From: Chitinophagales bacterium
GTDB taxonomy: Bacteria; Bacteroidota; Bacteroidia; Chitinophagales; Chitinophagaceae
Reading direction: 5' to 3'
DNA: 64,000 bases
Assembly (NCBI GenBank): GCA_017303855.1
Contig: JAFLBL010000001.1
Location: 501,978-565,977 of the forward strand
This document shows, one piece after another, positions 1 to 8,573 of the stretch. The translations under genes and the position numbers were made by a program. Position 1 is the stretch's first letter. Every line of letters starts with the position of its first letter. A model generated the notes under the pieces. It was given only the letters and a program-made list of their open reading frames with translations, had not been told where the DNA came from and searched no databases.

Positions 1-947
1 ATACGCCCCAGACAGTAACATTGAATAAAATCAATGTTGACAAGAAAAAAGGTATCAGTACCGTGGTGGAAAAAACAGTCAATGAGAGCGCAAAACTGAA
101 AGGAAAAATCGCGGAGTACGGATATGGCAAAGCGGAGTTTATCCGTGTGCCCAACAGTAAGGGAGATACCCTGAATGGCTGGATGCTGAAACCGGCGGGA
201 TTTGACCCCGCCAAAAAATACCCGGTATTATTCTGCAATTACGGAGGTCCTGGTTCACAACAGGTAGCCAACCGGTTTGGCGCTGTCAGTACCTGGCATC
301 AGTTACTGGCGCAGAAAGGTTTTATAGTGGTAAGTGTAGACAATACCGGTACTGGTTTCCGCGGGGAGGAATTCAAGAAAAAGACCTACCTGCAACTGGG
401 TAAATTTGAAATCGAAGACCAGATTGATGCCGCCAAATACCTGGGCAGCATGTCCTTTGTAGACAAGGATAATATCGGACACTGGGGCTGGAGCTATGGT
501 GGCTTTATGAGTTCACTGGCCATCACTAAGGGCAGTGACGTGTTCAGTGCCGCAATCGCCGTTGCACCGGTAACCAACTGGCGGTATTATGATAATATTT
601 ATACAGAAAGGTATATGCGTACTCCCCAGGAGAATGCAAAAGGATATGATGATAATTCCCCGGTAAACTTCACCGACCGGATTAAAGGAAAGTACCTGAT
701 TATTCATGGTACCGCGGATGACAATGTGCATTTCCAGAATGCCACCCAGATGATTACCGCGCTGGTAAAAAGTAATATAGATTTTGAAAGCGCCTATTAC
801 CCGAATAAGAACCATGGTATAGGCGGAATGATGGATAATACCACTTTCCATTTATGGAGCAAAATGACCAACTGGATCCTGGAGAATATGGGTAATGAGC
901 ATACACAAAAACCCGGAGGAGGGGTGAAACAACCGAAGGGATTTTAG
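1..947 (+). CDS. S9 family peptidase (DPP-IV-like), C-terminal part, cut by window edge
   Basis: This is the catalytic alpha/beta-hydrolase part of a prolyl oligopeptidase family (S9) serine peptidase of the dipeptidyl peptidase IV type. Such enzymes remove dipeptides, often after proline, and in Bacteroidota usually act outside the cytoplasm. The frame is open from nt 3 with no stop, so the gene enters from the left and the TTG at 21 is internal. The full triad is visible: Ser in GWSYGG (nt 492-494), Asp in GTADDNVHF and His in NHGIGG. These motifs match DPP-IV closely. The N-terminal propeller lies outside the window. The protein ends with a polar tail, QPKGF. A strong terminator follows at 1043-1083, so it is probably last in its transcript. 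Confidence 0.93.
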   Translation, partial: TPQTVTLNKINVDKKKGISTVVEKTVNESAKLKGKIAEYGYGKAEFIRVPNSKGDTLNGWMLKPAGFDPAKKYPVLFCNYGGPGSQQVANRFGAVSTWHQLLAQKGFIVVSVDNTGTGFRGEEFKKKTYLQLGKFEIEDQIDAAKYLGSMSFVDKDNIGHWGWSYGGFMSSLAITKGSDVFSAAIAVAPVTNWRYYDNIYTERYMRTPQENAKGYDDNSPVNFTDRIKGKYLIIHGTADDNVHFQNATQMITALVKSNIDFESAYYPNKNHGIGGMMDNTTFHLWSKMTNWILENMGNEHTQKPGGGVKQPKGF

Positions 948-1005
948 TGGTATAAGACGGGAAGATGCTGAAAGAAATGGAAGAGGCCGAAGGCTGAATG
1001 AGTAA

Positions 1006-1126
1006 TGAGTAATCGGTAATGCGTAACAGATCGAATAGAACTAAAGCACAGAGCCCTCCGGATTTCGGAGGGCTCTGTGCTTTATCAATTATTCATATAA
1101 CTATTCATTATTTATCCGATTACTCA
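1006..1126. repeat. Inverted heptad-type repeat around the terminator
   Basis: TGAGTAATCGG at 1006-1016 is exactly complementary to CCGATTACTCA at 1116-1126, and GAATAG at 1033-1038 to CTATTC at 1101-1106. The left arm contains tandem GAGTAAT units, which begin about 50 nt after the peptidase stop codon. The terminator at 1043-1083 sits in the middle. Confidence 0.7.
1043..1083 (+). terminator. Strong terminator hairpin after the S9 peptidase
   Basis: A perfect 18-bp stem (1043-1060 with 1066-1083) closes a GATTT loop. The stem starts with AAAGCACAG and ends in CTGTGCTTT, so it can work on both strands. It lies between inverted copies of the GAGTAAT heptads. Confidence 0.85.
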
Positions 1127-1197
1127 GACTGCCACTTTACTGAACGCCTTTTCCCGGGCTACTCATTACTCAAAACTCATTGCCCATAAAAAAAGAA

Positions 1198-1218
1198 CCC
1201 CCGATGAAACATCGGGGG
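1198..1218. terminator. Hairpin CCCCCGAT-GAAAC-ATCGGGGG
   Basis: This is an 8-bp perfect stem. Reading the minus strand, it is followed by a T-rich run (TTCTTTTTTT), so it would terminate leftward transcription. Reading the plus strand there is no T run, and it could instead be the 5' hairpin of a leader RNA leading to the ATG at 1258. Confidence 0.5.
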
Positions 1219-1416
1219 GCCCTAATCAAAAACCATTAACCATTAAACCTTATCCTATGAAAATTCATTGCTAATATCGGTATTAATGTGAAATCACAAA
1301 ACATTTGTGCCGGTTTTTTTCCCTGAAAAAGACAAAATCATCCCCGAATGACCGATTAGTTGATTTTCCTCAACTAGTTCATAATGAGTTTTGTAGCTAT
1401 CCTACTACACGGCCAA

Positions 1417-1434
1417 TGTGCAATCGTTTGCGCA
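1417..1434. promoter_or_regulatory. LacI-family-like operator upstream of ubiX
   Basis: An 18-bp near-palindrome with the pattern TGNGCAANCGNTTGCNCA is centred on CpG. Central CpG and flanking GCAA/TTGC half-sites are typical of LacI/PurR-family operators. It lies 53 nt before the ubiX ATG. No LacI-type gene is in the window, so the regulator is unknown. The site may instead be left over from a lost gene. Confidence 0.4.
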
Positions 1435-1487
1435 AATAAGTTTACCTTACAGCAACATTCATCAATTTACAGGGTTATAAGAGCACT

Positions 1488-2045
1488 ATGAGAAAAATTA
1501 CAGTGGCCGTTACCGGGGCAAGTGGTTCCATTTATGCCGACCTGCTGATCCGGAAATTGCTGGCGGCAAAAGACCAATGGAGTGCCTTGTCGGTGGTAAT
1601 GACGACAAATGCACGGGAAGTATGGCAAACTGAGTTGGGCCATACGTCCTGGAAAGACTATCCGGTAAACTATTACAGTACCACTGATTTTACCGCACCA
1701 TTTGCTTCCGGTTCGGGTCAATACGATACCATGATCATTATTCCTTGCTCCATGGGCACTTTAGGTCGTATTGCTACAGGTGTTTCCAATGACCTGATCT
1801 CAAGAGCTGCCGACGTAGTGTTAAAAGAAAGACGAAAACTGATCTGTGTGGTCCGTGAAACGCCATATAACCTCGTTCATATCCGGAATATGGAAACGGT
1901 TACACTCGCAGGAGGTATTATCTGTCCCGCCACTCCTTCATTTTACAGTCGTCCGCAAACACTGGAAGATGCCGCGGCTACGGTTGTAGACCGTGTAATA
2001 GACCTGGCCGGCATCCGGATTGATACCTACAGGTGGGGGCAGTAA
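1488..2045 (+). CDS. ubiX: UbiX family flavin prenyltransferase
   Basis: Joins a dimethylallyl group to FMN to make the prenylated flavin cofactor of UbiD-type decarboxylases; cytoplasmic. At 185 aa it has normal family length. The N-terminal Rossmann start VTGASGS, the central IIIPCSMGTLGRIATG segment, and RETPYNLVHIRNM followed by AGGIICPATPSFYSRP are all UbiX signatures. The start at 1488 sits just before the first beta strand, so no upstream start is needed. No ubiD gene is in the window, so the partner decarboxylase must be elsewhere. The gene stands alone between a long regulatory gap and a bidirectional terminator at 2048-2077. Confidence 0.93.
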   Translation: MRKITVAVTGASGSIYADLLIRKLLAAKDQWSALSVVMTTNAREVWQTELGHTSWKDYPVNYYSTTDFTAPFASGSGQYDTMIIIPCSMGTLGRIATGVSNDLISRAADVVLKERRKLICVVRETPYNLVHIRNMETVTLAGGIICPATPSFYSRPQTLEDAAATVVDRVIDLAGIRIDTYRWGQ

Positions 2046-2047
2046 AA

Positions 2048-2077
2048 AGGGCCATGCCAGCGATCTGGCACAGCCCT
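2048..2077. terminator. Bidirectional terminator between convergent ubiX and SprB-repeat gene
   Basis: The stem AGGGC/GCCCT plus TGCCAG/CTGGCA (with a CA/CA internal loop) closes a CGAT tetraloop. It lies directly after the ubiX stop and before the end of the minus-strand gene. Confidence 0.7.
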
Positions 2078-2100
2078 GAACATACACCATCATGAACCAA

Positions 2101-3432
2101 CTAATCGGTGAATTTTCCACCAGCGTTAATCCAGTTTGTAATTTTCTGTCGTTCTGTTGCGGAAATCAAACCTGTCGGAGGCATTGCTGAAGGCGAAGCA
2201 TTTACTGCCCGCGCCAGTATACGGTCTTTATTCGCTACAATATTACAATCCACGGCCCAGTTCATTCCTCCCTCCTGTTGTGTATTATTATGACAGGAAC
2301 TGCAATTATTCTGTAATACAGTTTTTACTTCCTGGAATAAAGGGCCGGCAGCCAGATTGGTTAATGTAGACGAACCGCTGCTGCCATTACATCCGTTAGC
2401 ATCTTTGGCCTGAACGGTGTAGGTACCGGGACCCAGATTTAAGAAAGTAGCTGAGGATTGAAAAGCACCACTATTCAGACTATAAGTATACGGGGTGGCA
2501 CCGCCTGAGGCTGCAGCTGTCAGTGAGCCATTGTTAGCCTGACAAGGCGTATTACCCACCACAGCGTTGGAAACAGTAATGGTAACTCCTGCACAGGGAT
2601 TGGGGGCTGTAAGGGTAAAACTGTTTGTGCCTGTACAACCATTCAGGTCTTTGGCGCCGATTGTATATGTTCCCGCGGCCAGACCGGTAAAGCTGCCACT
2701 GGCCTGGTAAGCGCCTCCATTGATATTAAAGGTAAATCCTGAACTGCCACTGGCTGCGGCACTGATACTGCCATTGGAAGCGGATGATGATGTTGGGTTA
2801 GTCGTAGTACCAGTAACGGCTATACTGATTCCACTACAAGGGTTAGGCGCTGTAAGGGTAAAACTGTTGCTGCCGGTACAGCCATTTGCATCTTTAGCCG
2901 AAATGGTGTACACACCGGCGGCTAATGCAGTGAATGTCCCGGTAGCCTGGTAAGCACCCCCGTTTATACTGTAGGTAAAACTCGTACTGCCCGTAGCACT
3001 GGCATTAATTGCTCCATCGGAAGCACCGGCAGCCGTTGGATTGGTACTACTGGCGGTAACGGTAATGGTTACACCGGAACAGGGATTGGGAGGATTGGAC
3101 ACCGTAAAACTGGCCGTACCTGTGCAACCACTGGCATTCTTTGCAGTAACCACATACGATCCTGCGGTCAGCCCGGTAAAGCTGGTGGCTGTCTGATAAG
3201 CACCTGTACCTATCTTATAGGTAAAACCGCTTCCTCCCGTTGCGGACACGTTGATACTTCCGTCACTTCCGCCAATCGTGGTGGCGTTCACCGCAGTACC
3301 TGTAACGGTAACGGTTACACCGGCACAGGGATCGGGTGGCGTTGTACTCCCACCCCCTTTGCCACATGCCAATGCAATAAATACAATACTGATATTTGCC
3401 GCAACTACGCGGAAGGAAAAAATATTTTTCAC
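2101..3432 (-). CDS. SprB-repeat lipoprotein with C-terminal CxxCH cytochrome-like domain
   Basis: A predicted lipoprotein of 443 aa. A signal peptide with lipobox IALAC puts the lipidated Cys at residue 23. Residues from about 34 to 360 hold four tandem SprB-type repeats. Each begins near PCxGVTITVT and ends with a motif like [17 protein letters not shown]. Such repeats occur in gliding adhesins and other cell-surface proteins of Bacteroidota. The last 79 residues change character: CSSCH (Cys377, Cys380, His381) is a c-type haem site, and MPPTG about 36 residues later could give the axial Met, as in cytochrome-c-like domains. The protein may therefore be a surface redox lipoprotein; its partner is unknown. 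It lies 65 nt behind the barrel gene on the same strand and may share its transcript. Confidence 0.8.
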   Translation of the reverse strand: MKNIFSFRVVAANISIVFIALACGKGGGSTTPPDPCAGVTVTVTGTAVNATTIGGSDGSINVSATGGSGFTYKIGTGAYQTATSFTGLTAGSYVVTAKNASGCTGTASFTVSNPPNPCSGVTITVTASSTNPTAAGASDGAINASATGSTSFTYSINGGAYQATGTFTALAAGVYTISAKDANGCTGSNSFTLTAPNPCSGISIAVTGTTTNPTSSSASNGSISAAASGSSGFTFNINGGAYQASGSFTGLAAGTYTIGAKDLNGCTGTNSFTLTAPNPCAGVTITVSNAVVGNTPCQANNGSLTAAASGGATPYTYSLNSGAFQSSATFLNLGPGTYTVQAKDANGCNGSSGSSTLTNLAAGPLFQEVKTVLQNNCSSCHNNTQQEGGMNWAVDCNIVANKDRILARAVNASPSAMPPTGLISATERQKITNWINAGGKFTD

Positions 3433-3497
3433 TTAGCTGGTTTTGTAATTTCAATCGCAGCCTTGTGAAACCGGGTTGCCTCCAGATGACAAACAGT

Positions 3498-4919
3498 TTA
3501 CTTTTTGCGGGGAATAAATGCGGCAGGCTGAATAGTTACAGAAAAAAGAACGCCGGCACTATTGAGTTTAACCCGTCCATAGCCTACGCCTGAAACAGGC
3601 ATACGCAGGTAGGGTTCGGCAATCAGGGTAATCCGGTCACTGATCCGGCGTTGATAACCGCCGGACAAGCCAACCACGGAAAACAGGTGTTCATTCCTGT
3701 TCCGGAAAGTATACTCCCTTTTCTGAACTGGCCCCCAGGCAGAAGTCTTGTATGTATAATCATAGGTCTCCCGCTTCATGATATAAGAAGAAACGGAAGC
3801 ACTGACAAACCAGTTCTGCTTTTTCGGGGAACCAAAGTGATAGCCCAATGAAACCGGTATCTCATATACCCGGCAACTGGCATCTACTTTTTGCAGGTAA
3901 GGATAATAATTATAAAAACTGGCCGGAGGATTATAGGCATCAGGCGTAGCGGAGTATACTTTATTCGCATTATAGAATCCGGTCCGGATAGAGAACCGCT
4001 CTTTATAGGTATACCCGATACCGGCACCGGTTACAGGAATAATCCGGCCTGGTTTTCCTGATGCAGCAAAACTGGCATCCGGTCCTGCACTTAACGTCAG
4101 GTAAAACCGGCTTTTCTTTTTTACTCCTGCCTTATTATTTTTTGTTGCGGTAACATTTTTAGCATCAGTAATACTATCTGTTCCGGATGATGTCTTAACC
4201 GTATTTGCCACTCCTGCATTGATACTATCAGCAGCTATGTTGTCCGGTTTTGCACCTATTCCCGGCTGCTGCGGATCATCATTACGGGACTCCGCTTTTA
4301 CTATATGCTGATCAGGCAATACGTTTTCTGCGCCCAGGGAAATAGCGGCATCGGGCACTGCAGGTTGCTGTAGTGCATTTTTCTTCTTCTTTTTTATTGA
4401 GTTAATTGGCTGAGTATTGCCAGTGCCGTTACTGCCACGGCCGGACTTATGCTTATAACCGGAACCAGCAACCGGCAAATCCAGCGGTGACCGCATCATC
4501 TGTTCCTTGCCATTTATTGAGCGGTTTGAAGAAACAGCAGATAACTGCTTAACATTAACTGAAGTTTCCTGTTGAAGTACTGCAGCTGCTTGTTCCGCAA
4601 CCGCAGCATCAACAGGTCTGGTTTTTGATTCAACGTCAACCGGATTAACCGGTATTGTCCTTTTTTCAGGACGGTTTACAGCAGCAGCAACAGGCTTATT
4701 TTCTTTTGTAATCAGAGAATTCACCGTATAAAAAATACCAGACCCCGCCAGTATAAAACCGGCAAAGAAGAACCAGATAAACCGCCTGCGTTTCTTTTCC
4801 TTTTCGGGCAGGTGCTTATCCAACAGCTTATGCATTTTCGCCCAGGCCTGCTCATCATAAGCCGGGTGGTGATGATCCGCCGCTTCCTTTATCTTATTAT
4901 CAAATTCCTCAAACTGCAT
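3498..4919 (-). CDS. Single-TM protein with C-terminal outer-membrane beta-barrel domain, putative anti-sigma partner
   Basis: A 473-aa protein with an N-terminal soluble part (1-46, His-rich, ending KEKKRRRF) and one membrane helix (about 47-68). A long low-complexity linker (about 70-268, rich in Ala, Asn, Lys and Gln) leads to a C-terminal region (about 270-473) with alternating aromatic beta-strand patterns like PorT/OMP beta-barrels. Its start overlaps the end of the sigma factor gene by 11 nt, which implies translational coupling. The cytoplasmic head could act as an anti-sigma domain, as is common for genes in this position. The exact family is not recognised. One chain with both an inner-membrane helix and a barrel would span the envelope. 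Confidence 0.7.
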   Translation of the reverse strand: MQFEEFDNKIKEAADHHHPAYDEQAWAKMHKLLDKHLPEKEKKRRRFIWFFFAGFILAGSGIFYTVNSLITKENKPVAAAVNRPEKRTIPVNPVDVESKTRPVDAAVAEQAAAVLQQETSVNVKQLSAVSSNRSINGKEQMMRSPLDLPVAGSGYKHKSGRGSNGTGNTQPINSIKKKKKNALQQPAVPDAAISLGAENVLPDQHIVKAESRNDDPQQPGIGAKPDNIAADSINAGVANTVKTSSGTDSITDAKNVTATKNNKAGVKKKSRFYLTLSAGPDASFAASGKPGRIIPVTGAGIGYTYKERFSIRTGFYNANKVYSATPDAYNPPASFYNYYPYLQKVDASCRVYEIPVSLGYHFGSPKKQNWFVSASVSSYIMKRETYDYTYKTSAWGPVQKREYTFRNRNEHLFSVVGLSGGYQRRISDRITLIAEPYLRMPVSGVGYGRVKLNSAGVLFSVTIQPAAFIPRKK

Positions 4920-5517
4920 TTCTAGCTATTGAAATTTCGTTTTTTTTAAATAACAGTTGTTGCAATTGCCGCCGTGCTTTCGACAAATTCGATTTGGATG
5001 TACCTGTTGAAATTCCCAGGTGATTGGCTATTTCCTCATGACTTAATCCTTCAATGATAAAGAGATTAAATACGGTTCTGTAACCCGGACTCAGATCCTG
5101 CACGGCCCGTATAATCTCATCATAGGACAATTTACCCAATGCGTCTTCCGATACAGCTGGTATATGATACACCCGGTCATCCAGTGAATTGACCAGCTGG
5201 TGTTTTTGATTTTTCCGGTAATGATCGATAGCCGTGAATACCATAATTTTTCGCAGCCAGCCCTTAAATGAACTGACAACATCGGCATATGCTGGTTTAT
5301 AATGATGAATCTCGCGGAAAACTTTCAGGAATCCATCATTCAGGATCTCCACTGCATCGTCCTGGTTATTGACGTAACGGTCACAGATCGCCATGGCATA
5401 CCCGTAGAAAGAGCCATAAATAACTTTCTGGCTCTCCCGGCTGTTGTGCCCGCAGGCTTCAACATGGTAGGTTAGTTCTTCTGCCGTTAACAAGTAGGTG
5501 TGCTGTTTCAGATCCAT
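4909..5517 (-). CDS. RNA polymerase ECF sigma factor (sigma-70 family)
   Basis: A 202-aa ECF sigma factor. The region 2 core is visible as SSFKGWLRKIMVFTAIDHYR, the -10-binding segment. Region 4 contains LSPGYRTVFNLFIIEGLSHEEIA with the helix-turn-helix HLGISTGTSKSNLSKARRQL. The length is typical of the group. It directs RNA polymerase to a regulon that probably includes the downstream overlapping barrel protein gene (11-nt overlap) and perhaps the SprB-repeat lipoprotein. The inducing signal cannot be read from the sequence. Confidence 0.93.
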   Translation of the reverse strand: MDLKQHTYLLTAEELTYHVEACGHNSRESQKVIYGSFYGYAMAICDRYVNNQDDAVEILNDGFLKVFREIHHYKPAYADVVSSFKGWLRKIMVFTAIDHYRKNQKHQLVNSLDDRVYHIPAVSEDALGKLSYDEIIRAVQDLSPGYRTVFNLFIIEGLSHEEIANHLGISTGTSKSNLSKARRQLQQLLFKKNEISIARNAV

Positions 5518-5625
5518 ATCGTAACAAGGACTGGCCGGGTTGCCCGGTTATTTGGTAAAATAGAAAATAATACCTTGGTAACCACTAAACAAGGAAATAT
5601 AACCAGCTCTTTTCCGGGATCGGGT

Positions 5626-6054
5626 CTATTTCAATAATAATTTTTCAAACCGCTGTAATTCAGCCAATTCCGCTGCTGAAAGCGGTGTATTATTTGCATA
5701 CAACGAGTTGAAATACAACACCCTTTTATGAGCAGGGTACTTCGCCAGAATGGCCGCAATTCGCTGCCCCGTAGCTTCATCTTTTATGTATAAAGGGGAA
5801 GAACCGGGAAGCACTGATTTTTCCCGGGTTGGCTTTTTTAAAATTATGGCTTCAAGGGTGGCCAGTTTGGCCGGTGGAATAGCGGGTACTTTCAGCGCTT
5901 TGGCATAAAGCCCCTGCAATTGCTTTTTACTGAGGCCGCCCCTTTCCAGGTATTGATGATGCAGACTTTGTATAAAAGCAGCATCAGGCCTTGCCAGCAG
6001 CATGGCTTCGAGCAAATCTTTTATAATATCCACATCCGGACGTATCCTTCTCAT
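5626..6054 (-). CDS. Hypothetical protein, helical, 142 aa
   Basis: Not recognised. The sequence is mostly helical and basic, with segments like FIQSLHHQYLERGGLSKKQLQGLYAKAL and a C-terminal LSAAELAELQRFEKLLLK. No signal peptide or membrane helix is seen. Base composition and codon use resemble the neighbours, and the frame covers the whole gap between the sigma factor and the DoxX-like gene, so it is probably a real cytoplasmic protein of unknown role. Confidence 0.6.
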   Translation of the reverse strand: MRRIRPDVDIIKDLLEAMLLARPDAAFIQSLHHQYLERGGLSKKQLQGLYAKALKVPAIPPAKLATLEAIILKKPTREKSVLPGSSPLYIKDEATGQRIAAILAKYPAHKRVLYFNSLYANNTPLSAAELAELQRFEKLLLK

Positions 6055-6184
6055 ACGGTAAAGATATTGCAGATCTGCTTTAGACAGGAAACAGGGTAAA
6101 ATGATCCTGTCTGATTACTGCAGCCCTGCGCCGGTAATCAGACAGGTAAACCCAATAAACGAAACCGGTTGCCGGGTTTACAAT

Positions 6185-6592
6185 TCAATCATTGTGCTCC
6201 AGCTGAAAATGCTGATGCCAGGCACTGGCGCCAATATGAAGGGCAAAGGCCGCAATTCCGGTATCCTTTAAAATATTTATCAGGGCCAGCTGACGCATCT
6301 CTTTATCTCCTGCATGCTGATAATTGGGTAAATGTATAGTCAGAATAAAAATGACTAACAGGATAAACAACAGGTAACTGGAAAATTTTACATACTGATT
6401 GGTGAGATAAGAAAGTGCCACTAATATAAAAGCACTCCCGACAATATATGCCCATTTAATTCCGAGCGGCAGAAACTCAGGCACATAAACCAGCAAATCC
6501 CTCGGGTACATGAAATGAAAAACACCGAAAACAAACAAGACTACCGCCAGCATATAAATGGCAATTCTTGAAACGATGTGATAATGTTTCAT
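6185..6592 (-). CDS. DoxX-like integral membrane protein
   Basis: A 135-aa protein with four predicted membrane helices. The first two segments are IAIYMLAVVLFVFGVFHFMYP and IKWAYIVGSAFILVALSYLT, and there is a short charged C-terminus. The FVFGVFHFMYPRDL pattern and length fit the DoxX/DoxD-like family, small membrane proteins sometimes linked to redox or sulfur metabolism. Its role here is not known. It is transcribed alone on the minus strand, 130 nt from the next gene. Confidence 0.65.
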   Translation of the reverse strand: MKHYHIVSRIAIYMLAVVLFVFGVFHFMYPRDLLVYVPEFLPLGIKWAYIVGSAFILVALSYLTNQYVKFSSYLLFILLVIFILTIHLPNYQHAGDKEMRQLALINILKDTGIAAFALHIGASAWHQHFQLEHND

Positions 6593-6912
6593 AAATGATG
6601 GTTTTAGTGTTTAAAAGGTACATGCTTATTCCGGATTAAAACATGATTTCCCCTTTTTCCTTAAAGATCAGCAGCACAAAGAGATACTTATGACGAATAT
6701 CAGCATATCGGAAAACACCGATCATTACTTACCGCAATTTTACATAGTAAATTAACCTCAGCTTTATGAAAATATCCGTAACCATGTACAGGTAATTTAC
6801 CATACCGCTCCATCCTATCCGCTACCCGGACTGCCTGCTCTGTTCAGCAGTCAATGAGGTTTGTTTTTTCCTGCTCCAGCGGATTATGTTCGTCACTTTT
6901 AAAAAAATAGTT
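6593..6912. other. 320-nt divergent intergenic region, nothing recognisable
   Basis: It separates the divergent DoxX-like and T9SS-cargo genes, so both promoters should lie here. No exact TAnnTTTG element, hairpin or RNA gene was found. A 21-codon ORF beginning at 6690 has no support. Confidence 0.5.
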
Positions 6913-8385
6913 ATGAAAAAGATATTCTTTACCCTGCTTTGCGGAATGGCGGGACTTTTTCCCGTTTATCTCAGTGCCCAATGCTCTTTTACCAATCCTT
7001 CCGTTCGCCTGATCAGTCCGCCTGTATCTGCCCCTGACGGCAAATGCAGCATAACTCTGGAGCTGAGTTTCGACATTATGCATAATAACGGCGGTAAATA
7101 TTTCTGGATACATTTCTGGCCCACATCCGCCTATCCCGATTACTCCTATGCGTCCTCAAAACCACCGGTTACTTCCGCTGTTCCCGGGGGCAATGGAGCA
7201 CTGGATGCGTCTATCGCCACACTCGGTTTCTATCACATGAATGAAGCTTTACAGGTACAGTCCAGCTATCCACCCGACAATAATGCCCCGGGCTTTCAAT
7301 CTGCCTATACCATTACTGAGATTGAAAATGGTGGCATCTTGCCGGGGTCCGACCGCTATACCGTTTCCGGTATTACGGTGCTTCTTCCACAAGCCTGTAC
7401 CCAACCACAATCCATTACGGCCGACTTATGGGAAAGCCAGGCCGCACATGCACAACAGGTGGCCTGTTTTACAAAAGGTGTCGTATTCTTTGTAAATGAT
7501 CCCCTGGTCAATGGATTTTTATACTGCGATGTGCCCAGGGAATATGCGTTTACGATACGCACGATCCGCAGCAGTGGCGACCTGATTGTGAATTACGAAG
7601 TACTTATTGACAATGGAGACGGGATTTATAACCGCAGTACCGATACGATGAAAGTAAATAACGGTTCCGTGATACTAAACAGTGCCAACAACTTCCGCTT
7701 CACTTCCGGCCGGCTGGGCTTCCTCCCCTATTCCGGTCAGAAACCGTATGCCGACCAGTCTTTGTGGGTAACCATCAACAGTCCCGCAATCCCCAATGAA
7801 ATTTACGCACTGCTTTACAATTCATGTATCCTCCTGCCAGCCGGTATACAGACTTTTACCGCTACCCGGAACGGGAATATGGCCGGGCTTCGCTGGACAA
7901 CTGTAACAGAAACGAATAACCGGGGATTCTTTATTGAGAAAATAAACTCTTCCGGCGAATGGGTACGCACCGGGTTTGTTGCCAGCCTTGCCGCACAGGG
8001 GAATAGTTTCTCCCCAATGGAGTATCAATATGCCGAAGTAAATAATAATAGACTACCTACCGTCTACCGGCTGGCACAAACTGATCTGAACGGAAATGTT
8101 ACTTACAGTATGGTCAGGACTGTAAAAGGATTAACGGAATCCGGCAGTTTGCTTATTTATCCAAATCCATCAGCCGATGGTCAGATTACGGTGCTGGTAC
8201 AAACGATCAACCCTCCGTACAAAATATCTGTATACGACCTGCAGGGAAAACGGCTCCGTGAACAGGTAATTAATGTGCAACAGCCGCTTTGTTTGAGCGG
8301 TTTCAAATCCGGTATGTATACCCTTGTTCTGACAAAACCGGGCAGCAGTGTTGCAGTAACAGAAAGATTTGTGATCAACAAATAG
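6913..8385 (+). CDS. Secreted protein with C-terminal type IX secretion sorting domain
   Basis: About 490 aa. The ATG at 6913 is preferred over an upstream in-frame start because it begins a clean signal peptide (KKIFFTLLCGMAGLFPVYLSAQ). The middle is beta-rich and Cys-poor with no recognised enzyme motif. Residues about 320-395 look like the beta-sandwich that often precedes the sorting tail (TATRNGNMAGLRWTTVTETN). The last ~80 residues form a type A T9SS sorting domain: LLIYPNPSADGQITV, ISVYDLQGKRL, FKSGMYTLVL. The protein should cross the outer membrane through T9SS; its function is unknown. A strong terminator follows. Confidence 0.82.
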   Translation: MKKIFFTLLCGMAGLFPVYLSAQCSFTNPSVRLISPPVSAPDGKCSITLELSFDIMHNNGGKYFWIHFWPTSAYPDYSYASSKPPVTSAVPGGNGALDASIATLGFYHMNEALQVQSSYPPDNNAPGFQSAYTITEIENGGILPGSDRYTVSGITVLLPQACTQPQSITADLWESQAAHAQQVACFTKGVVFFVNDPLVNGFLYCDVPREYAFTIRTIRSSGDLIVNYEVLIDNGDGIYNRSTDTMKVNNGSVILNSANNFRFTSGRLGFLPYSGQKPYADQSLWVTINSPAIPNEIYALLYNSCILLPAGIQTFTATRNGNMAGLRWTTVTETNNRGFFIEKINSSGEWVRTGFVASLAAQGNSFSPMEYQYAEVNNNRLPTVYRLAQTDLNGNVTYSMVRTVKGLTESGSLLIYPNPSADGQITVLVQTINPPYKISVYDLQGKRLREQVINVQQPLCLSGFKSGMYTLVLTKPGSSVAVTERFVINK

Positions 8386-8416
8386 TGCGTACAGGAAAAT
8401 AGCGAAGTATTTTTTG

Positions 8417-8443
8417 ATTCCCCCGCCTCAACGGCGGGGGAAT
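8417..8443 (+). terminator. Terminator after the T9SS cargo gene
   Basis: The stem ATTCCCCCGCC/GGCGGGGGAAT closes a TCAAC loop. An outer AGCGAA/TTCGCT pairing (8401-8406 with 8443-8448) extends it. It sits about 30 nt after the stop codon. Confidence 0.75.
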
Positions 8444-8573
8444 TCGCTAAACCGGTTTTTGTCAATCAATATCACCCTCCATGTCTTTTTATATCACCCC
8501 AGTTTGTGATAAAGGTCATTCCCGGCGGAAGACGGGCAGAGTATGTTGCAGCTGCATTTAAAAACGACTTGCT

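Larger units (their letters stand above)
947..1487. other. 541-nt intergenic region with repeats, hairpins and an operator-like palindrome
   Basis: No credible gene is seen here. From left to right it holds GAGTAAT-type heptads (about 997-1030), a strong terminator (1043-1083), reverse-oriented copies of the heptads (1101-1126 and about 1160-1180), and a hairpin (1198-1218). Next come ACCATTA heptads leading to a five-codon ORF (ATG at 1258, reading MKIHC). A TAGTTGA/TCAACTA hairpin lies at 1357-1376 and a LacI-type palindrome at 1417-1434. The stretch from 1198 to the MKIHC ORF resembles the untranslated leader of a lost gene; that reading is a guess. Confidence 0.6.

Noticed and set aside
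6690..6755. Small 21-codon ORF
   Set aside because: No ribosome binding site, no conserved pattern, and random length for a gap of this size.
8493..8510. CRP-like ATCAC-N8-GTGAT upstream of fhs
   Set aside because: The half-sites are in reverse order and with wrong spacing compared with TGTGA-N6-TCACA; likely chance.
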